A stretch of DNA of 64,000 nt. Source: Sphaerochaeta associata (lineage in GTDB: Bacteria; Spirochaetota; Spirochaetia; Sphaerochaetales; Sphaerochaetaceae). The stretch is from the NCBI RefSeq assembly GCF_022869165.1, contig NZ_CP094929.1, positions 3,472,001-3,536,000 on the forward strand, read 5' to 3'. A program made the translations under genes and the position numbers. Under the pieces are notes generated by a model. It worked only from the letters and a program-made list of their open reading frames with translations. It had not been told where the DNA came from and did no database searches. Positions 1-8,750 of the stretch are shown here, in pieces; position 1 is the first letter of the stretch, and every line of letters starts with the position of its first letter.

Positions 1-1
1 C

Positions 2-1363
2 GGCAATGTAGTCCTCGTCCAGCCCTTGGACCGGGGCCTGAGCGATATGATCAACGCCCAGAAGGGCTTGTACACCACCGTCCTCAGGGGTGTGCAGAAC
101 AAGAAAACCGTCGAGGAGTACCGAACGATCAACAGCGTCAGCCGCTGCCTCAATCCGTACAAGGCCGACGATTACCAGGAGTATATAAAGCTCGCATCCA
201 GTGAGGACCTGCGCTTCATCGTCTCCAACACCACCGAGGCCGGTATCAGCTACCACGGCGGTGACAAGCTGACCGACCAAATCCAGGTCTCCTTCCCAGC
301 CAAGGTCTGCGCCTTCCTCTACAAACGCTACCAAGCTTTCAACGGGGCTTCGGACAAGGGCCTGATCGTCATTCCCTGCGAGCTCATCGACAAGAACGGA
401 GACAATCTGAAGCGCATCGTCAAACAGTATGCACAGGAGTGGAACCTGGAGGCAGGCTTCATGACCTGGCTCGACGAAGCTTGTGATTTCTGCAACTCCC
501 TGGTCGACCGCATCGTTCCCGGCTATCCGAGAGCCGAAGCAGAGGCAATCTGCACCAAGCTCGGCTATCAGGACAACCTGCTCGACTCTGCCGAGATTTT
601 CCACCTGTGGGTCATCGAATGCCACAAGAACTTCCACGAGGATGAGCTGCCGTTCAATAAGGCAGGCCTGAACGTGGTATGGACCGACGATATGAGCTTC
701 TACCGCACACGCAAGGTCCGCATCCTCAACGGAGCCCATACCATGAGCGTACTTGCAGCCTATCAGACGGGCCATGAGACCGTCCAGGACTGCATAGCCG
801 ACAAGAATCTTCTCTTCCCGTTCATGTACAAGGGCATCTTCGAGGAGATCATCCCTTCGATGGAAGGCTCGAAAGAGGAGCTTGAGGCGTATGCAGCCGA
901 TGTTTTGGAGCGCTTTGAGAATCCGTACAACCCCCACCAGTTGCTCTCCATCTCCCTGAACTCGGTTTCCAAGTTCAAAACCAGGAACCTTCCTTCCCTC
1001 TTGGGGTATGTTGCAAAAAACAGCAAGCTGCCCAAGCTTCTGGTGTTCTCCCTCTCCGCCCTGATCAGCTTCTACGAAGGAACCGAATATGAAGGTTCGG
1101 CTCTCAAGGGACGCAGGGGAGACGAGACGTATCTGATCCAGGACAGCCCTGAGATTCTTGAGGTCTTCGCTTCTCTCTATGCCGAGGGAGGCAGTCCGAA
1201 GGTAAAAGCGCAACGCCTTGCAAAAGCAGTGCTGTCCAACACCTCCTGGTGGGCCCAGGACCTGACCAAGGTCGATGGACTCGAGCAGGCGGTGGCCGCA
1301 AACCTTGAGGCCATCTGGACTGTCGGCATGAAAGAGGCCCTTGCCTCTCTAACGAAAAAATAA
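2..1363 (+). CDS. uxaB: Tagaturonate reductase (partial, 5' end outside window)
   Basis: This enzyme reduces tagaturonate to altronate with NADH in the cytoplasmic galacturonate pathway. The reading frame is open from base 2, so about 30-40 N-terminal residues of the usual roughly 480 are missing. The visible part has the polyol/mannitol dehydrogenase layout: the end of the Rossmann fold with SNTTEAGI, a central catalytic domain, and the C-terminal helical domain with the conserved RTRKVRILNG segment. It is followed after 9 bases by uxaA and then uxaC in the same direction, which fixes the assignment against the sister mannonate enzyme UxuB. An early TTG at base 26 is not the start, because homologous sequence continues upstream of it. 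Confidence 0.93.
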   Translation, partial: GNVVLVQPLDRGLSDMINAQKGLYTTVLRGVQNKKTVEEYRTINSVSRCLNPYKADDYQEYIKLASSEDLRFIVSNTTEAGISYHGGDKLTDQIQVSFPAKVCAFLYKRYQAFNGASDKGLIVIPCELIDKNGDNLKRIVKQYAQEWNLEAGFMTWLDEACDFCNSLVDRIVPGYPRAEAEAICTKLGYQDNLLDSAEIFHLWVIECHKNFHEDELPFNKAGLNVVWTDDMSFYRTRKVRILNGAHTMSVLAAYQTGHETVQDCIADKNLLFPFMYKGIFEEIIPSMEGSKEELEAYAADVLERFENPYNPHQLLSISLNSVSKFKTRNLPSLLGYVAKNSKLPKLLVFSLSALISFYEGTEYEGSALKGRRGDETYLIQDSPEILEVFASLYAEGGSPKVKAQRLAKAVLSNTSWWAQDLTKVDGLEQAVAANLEAIWTVGMKEALASLTKK

Positions 1364-1372
1364 GGAGCATAT

Positions 1373-2899
1373 ATGCAGACCTATACCGTTTTGAAGGTCC
1401 ATCCCGAGGATTCGGTTGCAGTTGCCATCCGTCCCCTTTCCCAAGGGGAGGTGGTGGATGTTGCAGGCCTTCAGATAGCTGTGGCAACAGATATTCCCGC
1501 CGGTCACAAGTTCGCCCTCAAAGCCATCGCGAAGGGGGAGAAGGTGATCAAGTACGGAGCCCCGATCGGTTATGCCGTTACCGATATCGCATGTGGTGAG
1601 CATGTGCATGCCGCCAACATCAAGACTACCCTCAGCGAGAGTGCCGAGTATGTCTATGACAAGATGCAATCCGAGCAGTTCGCCCTCAAGGCCGAGCAGC
1701 GAAGCAAGGAATGGGAAGGTCGGGTTCCTACCATCAAGGCGTACCGCAGAAGCAACGGGGCAATCGGCATTCGCAACGAGCTTTGGATCGTCCCCACCGT
1801 CGGATGTGTCAATAAAATCGCCGAGAACCTGGTGTCATGGGCCCAGGACAATCTGCAGAAAGCCCCTTTTTATGATGGGATACATGTGTGGTCGCACCCG
1901 TATGGATGCTCCCAGCTCGGCGACGACCATGAAGCTACACGCACCATTCTTTCCGACCTTGTCCACCACCCCAACGCCGGTGGTGTTCTGGTGCTCTCCC
2001 TCGGCTGTGAAAACAATACTCCCGAGTCCTTCCGCGCCCTGGTGGGCGAAGTCGATGCAAATCGGGTGAAGTTTCTCACCACCCAGGATGTCAGTGACGA
2101 ACTGGCCGAGAGCAAGCGACTGTTGACCGAATTGTATGAGACGATGAAGGGCGACACGCGTGAGGATGTCGGTATGGACAATCTCATCGTCGGCTTCAAA
2201 TGCGGCGGCAGCGACGGGCTGAGCGGCATCACCGCCAATCCCTTGGTCGGCCGTTTCTGCGATGCCCTCACCGCCATGGGTGGAACCGGAATATTGACCG
2301 AGGTCCCCGAGATGTTCGGAGCCGAACAGCTGTTGATGAACCGCGCTGTTGATGAGCAGGTATACGAACAGACCGTCAACCTGATCAACGACTTCAAGCA
2401 GTACTTTGTCAAACACAACCAGGTGGTGTATGAGAATCCCTCCCCGGGCAACAAGGCCGGCGGTATCTCCACCCTTGAGGACAAGAGCCTCGGGTGCATC
2501 CAGAAAGGCGGTCAGGCGATGATCACCGATGTTCTTGGTTATGGAGACCGAATAAAGAAGCGGGGGCTCAACCTGCTCAACGGTCCGGGCAACGACATTG
2601 TCTCCACTACGGCTCTTACCGCCTGCGGAGCCCATATCATTCTCTTCACCACCGGCCGTGGAACCCCGCTTGGGGCACCGGTACCGACCATCAAGATCTC
2701 TTCAAACAGTGCTCTTGCTGAAAAAAAGGCCAATTGGATCGATTTCGATGCCGGACGTCTTTTACAGGAAGACGATGAGACAGTCCTCTCCGACTTCCTC
2801 TCTCTCATCCAGAGGGTTGCAAGTGGAGATGCTATGGCAAAGAATGAGGAAAACGGGTACGCAGAAATTTCGCTGTTCAAGGATGGGGTCATCCTCTAA
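1373..2899 (+). CDS. uxaA: Altronate dehydratase
   Basis: This enzyme dehydrates D-altronate to 2-keto-3-deoxygluconate, which KdgK then phosphorylates. The 508 residues are close to the family size of about 495. An N-terminal SAF domain (about residues 10-85) is followed by the large UxaA/GarD catalytic domain with the motifs GCSQLGDDHE near 180 and FKCGGSDG near 280, which contain cysteines typical of the family's metal centre. The start follows AAGGAG with six bases of spacing. It lies 9 bases after uxaB and 24 before uxaC, so the three are almost certainly one operon. Confidence 0.95.
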   Translation: MQTYTVLKVHPEDSVAVAIRPLSQGEVVDVAGLQIAVATDIPAGHKFALKAIAKGEKVIKYGAPIGYAVTDIACGEHVHAANIKTTLSESAEYVYDKMQSEQFALKAEQRSKEWEGRVPTIKAYRRSNGAIGIRNELWIVPTVGCVNKIAENLVSWAQDNLQKAPFYDGIHVWSHPYGCSQLGDDHEATRTILSDLVHHPNAGGVLVLSLGCENNTPESFRALVGEVDANRVKFLTTQDVSDELAESKRLLTELYETMKGDTREDVGMDNLIVGFKCGGSDGLSGITANPLVGRFCDALTAMGGTGILTEVPEMFGAEQLLMNRAVDEQVYEQTVNLINDFKQYFVKHNQVVYENPSPGNKAGGISTLEDKSLGCIQKGGQAMITDVLGYGDRIKKRGLNLLNGPGNDIVSTTALTACGAHIILFTTGRGTPLGAPVPTIKISSNSALAEKKANWIDFDAGRLLQEDDETVLSDFLSLIQRVASGDAMAKNEENGYAEISLFKDGVIL

Positions 2900-2923
2900 G
2901 GACACACAATAAGGAGAATCATC

Positions 2924-4327
2924 ATGAAAAAGTTTATGGACGAGCACTTTTTACTACAGACTAAAACCGCCCAGACTCTCTACCATGAGTATGCAAAGGA
3001 TGAGATGATCTTTGACTACCATTGTCACCTCAATCCGAGTGAGATCGCAAACAACAAGCGATTTACCACCATCACCGATGCCTGGCTTGGAGGAGATCAC
3101 TATAAGTGGAGAGCCATGCGTGCCAACGGGACTCCCGAAGCCTTGGTGACCGGCAAGGATGCCGACCCGTTCGACAAGTTCATGGCTTGGGCTTCCACCA
3201 TGGAACATGCCTTGGGCAATCCCCTCTACCACTGGACTCATCTGGAGCTGCAGCGCTACTTCGGCATCCATGAGGTGCTGAACACCAAGAATGCAAAGGC
3301 AATCTATGATGAGGCCAACCGACAGTTCAAGGAGAACGAGAATCTTTCGGTCAAGGGCATCATGAAGCAGTTCAAGGTCTACGCGGTGGGAACAACCGAC
3401 GACCCTGCCGACGACCTGGCCTATCATGGACAGATCGCCAAGCAGGCCGATTTCCCGGCAAAGGTAATCCCCTCCTACCGCCCCGACAAGGCTTTGAATA
3501 TTGAGAAGGACACCTTCCTTTCCTATATCGACAGCTTGGCAAAGGCCAGCGGGAAGAGAATCGAGCGGGCCTCTGATGTCGTCGAGGCTCTGATCGATCG
3601 TCTCGATTTCTTCGTAAGCATGGGCTGCAAAGCCTCCGACCATGCCCTCATAACCGCCCCCGCCGTCTTCAAGAGTGAGAGCGAAGTGAACGCAATCTTT
3701 GCCAAAAAACTGGCAGGGGCGACACTCTCTTTTGAGGAAGTGGAGGCCTATAAGACCTATGTGCTCACGCATCTTGCAATAGCCTATGCAAAGCGGGACA
3801 TCGCAATGCAGCTGCACTTCGCCGCAATCCGTGACAATAATGGCATGATGTTTGCGAAGCTTGGACCCGATACCGGTTACGATGCTTCCCACGACAAGGA
3901 GCTTGCCGCTTCCCTTTCAGCTTTCCTGAACAACCTGTCGGCAACCGGAGAGGTTCCCAAGACCATTCTCTATACGCTCAATCCAAAGGATTACTATTCG
4001 TTGGTAACCTTGATGGGTTGTTACCAGGATGGAATACCGGGTAAAATGCAGCTTGGTTCCGCTTGGTGGTTCGCCGACCACAAGGACGGCATGGAAGAGC
4101 AGATGAAGATTCTCGGCAACATCGGACTGCTACCCCGTTTCATCGGGATGCTCACCGACAGCCGGTCCTTCCTCTCCTACTCCCGCCACGAGTACTTCAG
4201 AAGAATACTCTGTAATATTTTCGGTACATGGGCTGAGGAGGGCGAGGTCCCCTATGACCTCGAGATGCTTGGAAAGGTTGTAAAGGATATCTCCTTCGGC
4301 AACGCCAAAGCCTATTTTGAGGGGTAA
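2924..4327 (+). CDS. uxaC: Glucuronate/galacturonate isomerase
   Basis: This enzyme interconverts D-galacturonate with D-tagaturonate and D-glucuronate with D-fructuronate, the first intracellular step of hexuronate breakdown. The 467-residue protein matches the usual length of about 470. It has the amidohydrolase-like metal motif DYHCHLNP near residue 25 and the DRIDFF-type and SRHEYFRR segments characteristic of the family. AAGGAG stands before the ATG. The stop is four bases before the start of the IclR regulator, so regulator and enzymes are co-transcribed. Confidence 0.95.
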   Translation: MKKFMDEHFLLQTKTAQTLYHEYAKDEMIFDYHCHLNPSEIANNKRFTTITDAWLGGDHYKWRAMRANGTPEALVTGKDADPFDKFMAWASTMEHALGNPLYHWTHLELQRYFGIHEVLNTKNAKAIYDEANRQFKENENLSVKGIMKQFKVYAVGTTDDPADDLAYHGQIAKQADFPAKVIPSYRPDKALNIEKDTFLSYIDSLAKASGKRIERASDVVEALIDRLDFFVSMGCKASDHALITAPAVFKSESEVNAIFAKKLAGATLSFEEVEAYKTYVLTHLAIAYAKRDIAMQLHFAAIRDNNGMMFAKLGPDTGYDASHDKELAASLSAFLNNLSATGEVPKTILYTLNPKDYYSLVTLMGCYQDGIPGKMQLGSAWWFADHKDGMEEQMKILGNIGLLPRFIGMLTDSRSFLSYSRHEYFRRILCNIFGTWAEEGEVPYDLEMLGKVVKDISFGNAKAYFEG

Positions 4328-4331
4328 AGCG

Positions 4332-5120
4332 ATGGGAAAGAAAGAAATCGATTCAGGAAGTGAAAAGCAGCAAACCAGCGGGGTCATTCGGACCATCGCC
4401 ATCCTTGAGACGCTCTCCAGGCATCAGACGATCAACCTGGAAAGCTTGGCAAAGGAAACGAAATTGCCAAAAGCCACCCTGCTTCGGTTTCTCTCCACCT
4501 TGGTCAATCTCGGATATGTATACCGCGACCCCAGCGATCTCTACAGCCTCACCTTGAAGATGTTCAGCGTCGGGTCGCACGGCCTGGAGCATATCGATCT
4601 CATCCAGATTGCCAATCCAATCGCACAAAAGTTGTGTGAGGAACTTGGTGAGACAGTCCATATGGGGGTGTTGGAGGACGACGAGGCAGTATATATCCTC
4701 AAGAAGGAGTCCTCCTTCACCATCCGCATGTACTCTCGGGTAGGAAAAACCATTCCCTTGTACTGTACCGCCATCGGCAAAATCCTGCTCAGTGATATGA
4801 ATGAGCGTGAACTCGCATCCTACCTTGGCAAGGTGAATCTCAAACCATTCACCCCTAACACGCTTCGTGACAGTCAGGCGCTCAAACAGGAGCTTATGCA
4901 GATCAGAAGCCAGGGTTGGGCTTGGGACAACGAGGAACATGAGATGGGAACACTGTGCATCGGTTCTGCCATCAGGGACTATACAGGGAAGGCCGTGGCA
5001 GCGATGAGCGTATCCTGGCCGCTCTTCAGGTTCAATGTCGAGGAGAAACAAAGGATTGTCTCCTCGATTCTCCAAGCCTGTGCAAGTCTCTCCAGATTGC
5101 TTGGCTGGACCGAGGAGTAA
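4332..5120 (+). CDS. IclR-family transcriptional regulator (KdgR-like)
   Basis: This is a DNA-binding regulator of about 262 residues. An N-terminal winged helix (about 17-80, with TLLRFLSTLVNLGYV as the recognition region) precedes the IclR effector-binding domain, which ends in the usual GTLCIGSAIRDYTG stretch. The ATG at 4332 is preferred because GAGGGG sits seven bases upstream; the in-frame TTG further upstream lies inside uxaC. It is the last gene of the uxaBAC operon. IclR members such as KdgR sense uronate intermediates. The KdgR-type palindrome before kdgA in this window is a plausible target, but that link is inference. Confidence 0.85.
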   Translation: MGKKEIDSGSEKQQTSGVIRTIAILETLSRHQTINLESLAKETKLPKATLLRFLSTLVNLGYVYRDPSDLYSLTLKMFSVGSHGLEHIDLIQIANPIAQKLCEELGETVHMGVLEDDEAVYILKKESSFTIRMYSRVGKTIPLYCTAIGKILLSDMNERELASYLGKVNLKPFTPNTLRDSQALKQELMQIRSQGWAWDNEEHEMGTLCIGSAIRDYTGKAVAAMSVSWPLFRFNVEEKQRIVSSILQACASLSRLLGWTEE

Positions 5121-5126
5121 AGCCAC

Positions 5127-5157
5127 AACATCCCTGAGTAATCGGGGATGTTTTTTT
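5127..5157 (+). terminator. Rho-independent terminator of the uxa operon
   Basis: The arms AACATCCC and GGGATGTT are separated by a ten-base loop and followed by an unbroken T run. It lies seven bases after the stop of the IclR gene and separates the uxa operon from the oxidoreductase-cupin unit. Confidence 0.9.
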
Positions 5158-5196
5158 ACCAATGGTGTAGTACCATCTGACAAAAAGGAGTGTGCC

Positions 5197-6174
5197 ATGC
5201 AACAGATTCGTTGGGGTATGATTGGATGCGGTTCGGTAACGGAAGTCAAGAGCGGACCGGGATTCCAAAAGGCTGATGGGTCGACCTTGGTTGCTGTAAC
5301 AAGTCGCACACCCCAAAAAGCCCGTGACTATGCCATGCGCCATGGAATCCCGAAGTGGTACGACAATGCCCAGGACCTCATCGACGACGAGGAAGTGGAT
5401 GCCGTCTATATTGCCACCCATCCCGACTCGCACAGTGACTATGTGATGATGGTTGCCGCAAGCGGCAAGCCGGTATACTGTGAGAAACCCTTGGGAATCT
5501 CCTCTCGGCAGAGCAAGGGAATGGTGGATTTCTGCAACCAGAGAGGAGTTCCGTTCTTCAGTGCCTATTATCGTCGGGCGCTTCCCAAGTATCTGATGAT
5601 CAAGCGCATGATAGACAGCAAGCAGTATGGTGATGTACGAGCGGTGCATGTATTCATGCAGCAGACCATCAAAGAAGAGGACAAACAGAATGGTGGAACC
5701 TGGCGGGTACGACCCGAGGTCTCCGGTGGAGGCAAGTTTCACGACGTCGGCTCACATGCCCTGGACCTCATCGATTGGATGCTCGGGCCCATCAGTGAAG
5801 CCTGCGGGGAGGCCATGAACCAAAGCAAGGTCTATAAAGCCGATGATGTGGTGTACGGACATTTCAAGACCGAGCAGGGCATCCCAGGTACCGGACTTTG
5901 GTGTTTCAATACCTTCAAGGATGAGGATGTCACCCACATCTACCTTGAAAAAGCAAGAATTTCCTACTCCGTACTTGATATTGCCCAACCCATTACCATT
6001 GCAACACTCGAGGGAGTACAGACCATTGCAGTCCCCGACCCGCCCCAGCATGTAGCACAACCTTTGATCCAGACAATCGTCGACCAGCTGCTGGGCAGGG
6101 GGACCTGTCCCAGTACCGGAGAGTCCGGGATGAGAACAGATTTCGTTCTTGACCGCTTGATCGGCAGAGTATAA
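5197..6174 (+). CDS. Gfo/Idh/MocA-family oxidoreductase
   Basis: This is an NAD(P)-dependent sugar or polyol dehydrogenase of unknown substrate, 325 residues. The N-terminal Rossmann fold begins IRWGMIGCGSVTEVK, the signature Y.EKPLG appears as YCEKPLGI near residue 98, and the C-terminal alpha/beta domain carries GGKFHDVGSHALDL with the family's catalytic-region histidine. Upstream in-frame codons overlap the regulator and terminator; the ATG at 5197 has AAGGAG six bases before it. It sits between the uronate operon and a small cupin 15 bases downstream, so a role on a uronate or related acid sugar is plausible but unproven. Confidence 0.85.
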   Translation: MQQIRWGMIGCGSVTEVKSGPGFQKADGSTLVAVTSRTPQKARDYAMRHGIPKWYDNAQDLIDDEEVDAVYIATHPDSHSDYVMMVAASGKPVYCEKPLGISSRQSKGMVDFCNQRGVPFFSAYYRRALPKYLMIKRMIDSKQYGDVRAVHVFMQQTIKEEDKQNGGTWRVRPEVSGGGKFHDVGSHALDLIDWMLGPISEACGEAMNQSKVYKADDVVYGHFKTEQGIPGTGLWCFNTFKDEDVTHIYLEKARISYSVLDIAQPITIATLEGVQTIAVPDPPQHVAQPLIQTIVDQLLGRGTCPSTGESGMRTDFVLDRLIGRV

Positions 6175-6189
6175 GAAGGAGATTTCACC

Positions 6190-6525
6190 ATGTTTGTATC
6201 ACATCGCGATCTAATCGAGAAAAAACAGATTTCAGAATATGTTACCAAGCAGGTCCTGGTCAGTCCCAAGGAGGGCTGGAAGGACCACGTCATGAGAATG
6301 TTCACGCTGGAAAAGGGTGGTAAGGCTCCCCACCACTCCCATCCTTGGCAGCACATCATCTACGCAGTCGAGGGGACGGGAAACCTCTATATGGAAGGCA
6401 AGGATTATCCGTTGACAGCGGGCTCGGTCGCCTATGTTCCTGATGACGCCGACCACCAGATCTCAAATGCCGGGGATGAGAAGTTTGTGTTCATCTGCAT
6501 CGTTCCCGAGCGGGGGGACCAGTAA
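6190..6525 (+). CDS. Small cupin-domain protein
   Basis: This is a single-domain cupin of 111 residues. Metal-ligand motifs are visible: HHSHPWQHIIYAVEGTG (motif 1) and the DDADHQISNAG region (motif 2). Such proteins act as sugar epimerases, isomerases or binding proteins, and sequence alone does not decide which. AAGGAG precedes the ATG. It follows the oxidoreductase closely and is probably co-transcribed, suggesting that the two act on the same metabolite. Confidence 0.8.
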   Translation: MFVSHRDLIEKKQISEYVTKQVLVSPKEGWKDHVMRMFTLEKGGKAPHHSHPWQHIIYAVEGTGNLYMEGKDYPLTAGSVAYVPDDADHQISNAGDEKFVFICIVPERGDQ

Positions 6526-6542
6526 GGGTTCTAGAAGAACCC
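6526..6542. terminator. Hairpin between convergent cupin and AEC permease genes
   Basis: A perfect inverted repeat, GGGTTCT with AGAACCC around a three-base loop, lies exactly where the two convergent genes meet and overlaps the permease stop codon. There is no T run on either strand, so it is at best a weak bidirectional terminator. Confidence 0.4.
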
Positions 6543-7466
6543 CAAGGCCATCAGAAGGGATATCCAGAGAAACAGACTGAGAAGCGACAAGGCGGTGGTG
6601 AACACGACGATTTGCCCCGCCAGCTCTGCATCCCCATCCATCTGCTGGGCCATAGTGTAGGAAGATACCGCTGCCGGAGATGCATACATGGCCATCAGAA
6701 GGATCAACTCAAGACCTCTGAACCCGAAAAGAATAGCTATCGTGATGCCAACAGCAGGGACTATCACCAATCGATTCAACACCCCGACGGCCAAGGGTTT
6801 TCGGTTCAGCTTGACCGAAGAAAACGTAACCGAGGCTCCTAGAATGACCAAGGCAAGCGGGGTTGCAATCTCTGCTATCTCAAACACGACTCCTTCAAGG
6901 CCTTTGGGCAGTCGTATCCCTACGATGGCACACAGAAGCCCCAGCACTCCCCCGATGACAATGGGGTTGAGGACGATTCCTTTGAGGATTTTCTTTCCAT
7001 CGGGTTTGTTGCCCCTGAAGTATTCCAGAACTACAACACTGAGCACATTGATCACTGGAACCACCACACCCACCATCAAGGAAGCGATGCCTGCGCTGGT
7101 ACCTCCATACAGGGTGGCGGCCATCGGCATGCCGAAGAAAATGAAGTTGCTTCTGCAAATACCCTGCACCAGCACTCCCCGTCTCGCATTCTCCGGTTCC
7201 ATGCGGGGAATCAGGAGCATGTAGAAGCTTACCATCACAAGCAAAGAGAGAACCGCATACCACAATAAATTGAAGGAAGTGATGGTGGAAAAGTCAGTCT
7301 TGTAGATATTTGAAAAGAGCAGCGTGGGAAGAAAGACACGGAACACCACGTTGTTCATCTCCTTAAGGGTTTTTTCGGAGAGAAGCTTAAGGTTTCGAAT
7401 CCCATACCCAAGGGCGATTTTTGCAAACAAGGGAAAAAGGACCGAGAAGGCGGTGGAAAATATCAT
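6531..7466 (-). CDS. AEC (auxin efflux carrier) family permease
   Basis: This is an integral membrane carrier of 311 residues, the usual size of bacterial AEC proteins. About ten hydrophobic segments are visible in two halves separated by a polar loop (about 150-165, EYFRGNKPDGKK). Bacterial relatives export or import organic acids such as malate or malonate. The start is preceded by AAGGA. It is convergent with the cupin gene and 9 bases from the stop end of nothing else on its strand; it is just downstream of the His-tailed protein gene and might share its transcript. The substrate cannot be read from sequence. Confidence 0.85.
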   Translation of the reverse strand: MIFSTAFSVLFPLFAKIALGYGIRNLKLLSEKTLKEMNNVVFRVFLPTLLFSNIYKTDFSTITSFNLLWYAVLSLLVMVSFYMLLIPRMEPENARRGVLVQGICRSNFIFFGMPMAATLYGGTSAGIASLMVGVVVPVINVLSVVVLEYFRGNKPDGKKILKGIVLNPIVIGGVLGLLCAIVGIRLPKGLEGVVFEIAEIATPLALVILGASVTFSSVKLNRKPLAVGVLNRLVIVPAVGITIAILFGFRGLELILLMAMYASPAAVSSYTMAQQMDGDAELAGQIVVFTTALSLLSLFLWISLLMALGFF

Positions 7467-7475
7467 GCTTGGTCC

Positions 7476-8624
7476 TTATTCTTCACTATGATGATCACAT
7501 GAGCAGCCATCCCCATGGTGATGGTGATGTCCATGGTCATGATTGCAGGAACAACCCTCTTCATGGTGATGATGCTCATGCCCTTCTTCGGTGAACAAGT
7601 CATGCATCATATCCATGAGAATCGACTCGATCTCCTCATTCTTTCCACCGTCAACAACCATGATGCCCATTTGGGGAGCAATCTTCTCAAGAAGCGGCAG
7701 CGTACGTTTGCCAAAGCAGTGGATGGCCTGCGGCTTCCCCTCTTTCTCAAAGATTTCCAGCAGGTGGCTGATAAATGCACCATGTTCTTGTTCGTAATTT
7801 TCAACCATGAAGATGTCGAGAATCTGATGCGCCTGAGGATCGTAGACCAATTGGTAAATGGGAAAGAGCGGACGCCCTCCCTTCTCCCCCAACATCGGCT
7901 CGGGAAGCATGCCGGTGGCGGTATAGAGAATTTTCCCCGGTCTTGATTTCATCCGTTTGTAGTAACGTTGTTTTTCTTCGTTGGTGAAGAAAGCCTGAGG
8001 ATAGGAGAACCCATACGCTTCATCCTGGAGAATTCTTGCAGTGACGACAAAGAATCCATCCTGCTCTTCAATACAGGGAATGTACTCCTTGCCGCCGCTC
8101 TCCTTCAGATTCAGGCAATCCAGCCAATACGAGAAGGAGTTTGTCCTGCTCGTTTTCTTATAGGAAGCAAAGTACTCTTTGGCAAAAAGAACCGCTCGGA
8201 AGATCTGTATGAGGTCTTTTCCTTCATGTTCTTCAATATACCAAGGATACTGGTATTGGAGCTTGCTTCTGAATTGGGGGTACATACCATCATCAAAGGA
8301 TACGCCGCTGTCGACAATGGCTTGGTAATCGGCTTCCTCGATATCCACCCTGCTGTTGTTGAAAAGGCAGAGCAGGCACTCCTGCTCCTGCTCCATCTCC
8401 ATGTATTCAAACGAATCGGTCTGTTCATCGGAGAGCGAAAGGGCAAGGTATCCGGTAAGGCCCTTTTCTCCACGGTAAGCGGCAAAAGCCGAGTCTACAA
8501 GCGAAACATAGTAGGGTGTCTTGTCTTCAGCAATAATGCAAATAAGGTCGTTCTCCGAGAAAACGGAAGAGACTGCTGACTCGGTATAGACCTTGGCGAG
8601 GCTGTATAAGGTATGGGTATCCAT
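7476..8624 (-). CDS. Uncharacterised protein with His/Cys-rich metal-binding tail
   Basis: This soluble protein of about 382 residues ends in a roughly 30-residue tail of His, Cys, Glu and Asp (GCSCNHDH and DGCSCDHH repeated), an evident metal-chelating segment. The body is acidic and contains no catalytic motif I know. It loosely resembles proteins annotated with DUF6930/DUF7309, but this is a weak recollection. The ATG at 8624 has GGAG seven bases upstream and is preferred over an ATG nine codons earlier. The AEC permease follows 9 bases downstream. Tails of this kind occur on nickel or zinc chaperones, but SlyD or HypB domains are not visible here. Confidence 0.6.
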   Translation of the reverse strand: MDTHTLYSLAKVYTESAVSSVFSENDLICIIAEDKTPYYVSLVDSAFAAYRGEKGLTGYLALSLSDEQTDSFEYMEMEQEQECLLCLFNNSRVDIEEADYQAIVDSGVSFDDGMYPQFRSKLQYQYPWYIEEHEGKDLIQIFRAVLFAKEYFASYKKTSRTNSFSYWLDCLNLKESGGKEYIPCIEEQDGFFVVTARILQDEAYGFSYPQAFFTNEEKQRYYKRMKSRPGKILYTATGMLPEPMLGEKGGRPLFPIYQLVYDPQAHQILDIFMVENYEQEHGAFISHLLEIFEKEGKPQAIHCFGKRTLPLLEKIAPQMGIMVVDGGKNEEIESILMDMMHDLFTEEGHEHHHHEEGCSCNHDHGHHHHHGDGCSCDHHSEE

Positions 8625-8750
8625 TCTTTTCTCCATCGGTTCATCATACAATAATCCAAAGGCTTGTCCAGTGACTTTGCCTATAGTACTTGCTATGGTA
8701 ATCTACACATTGTACCATAAGTGTATGCATCATTTGAAGGATGGTTCTTC

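Noticed and set aside
1835-2635. Long open frame (266 codons) opposite uxaA
   Set aside because: It is the reverse frame of a well-supported enzyme with codon bias that keeps the other strand open. It has no ribosome site or recognisable family.
5161-5176. ATGGT-N5-ACCAT repeat before the oxidoreductase gene
   Set aside because: Five-base arms are expected by chance at this frequency, and it matches no known operator.
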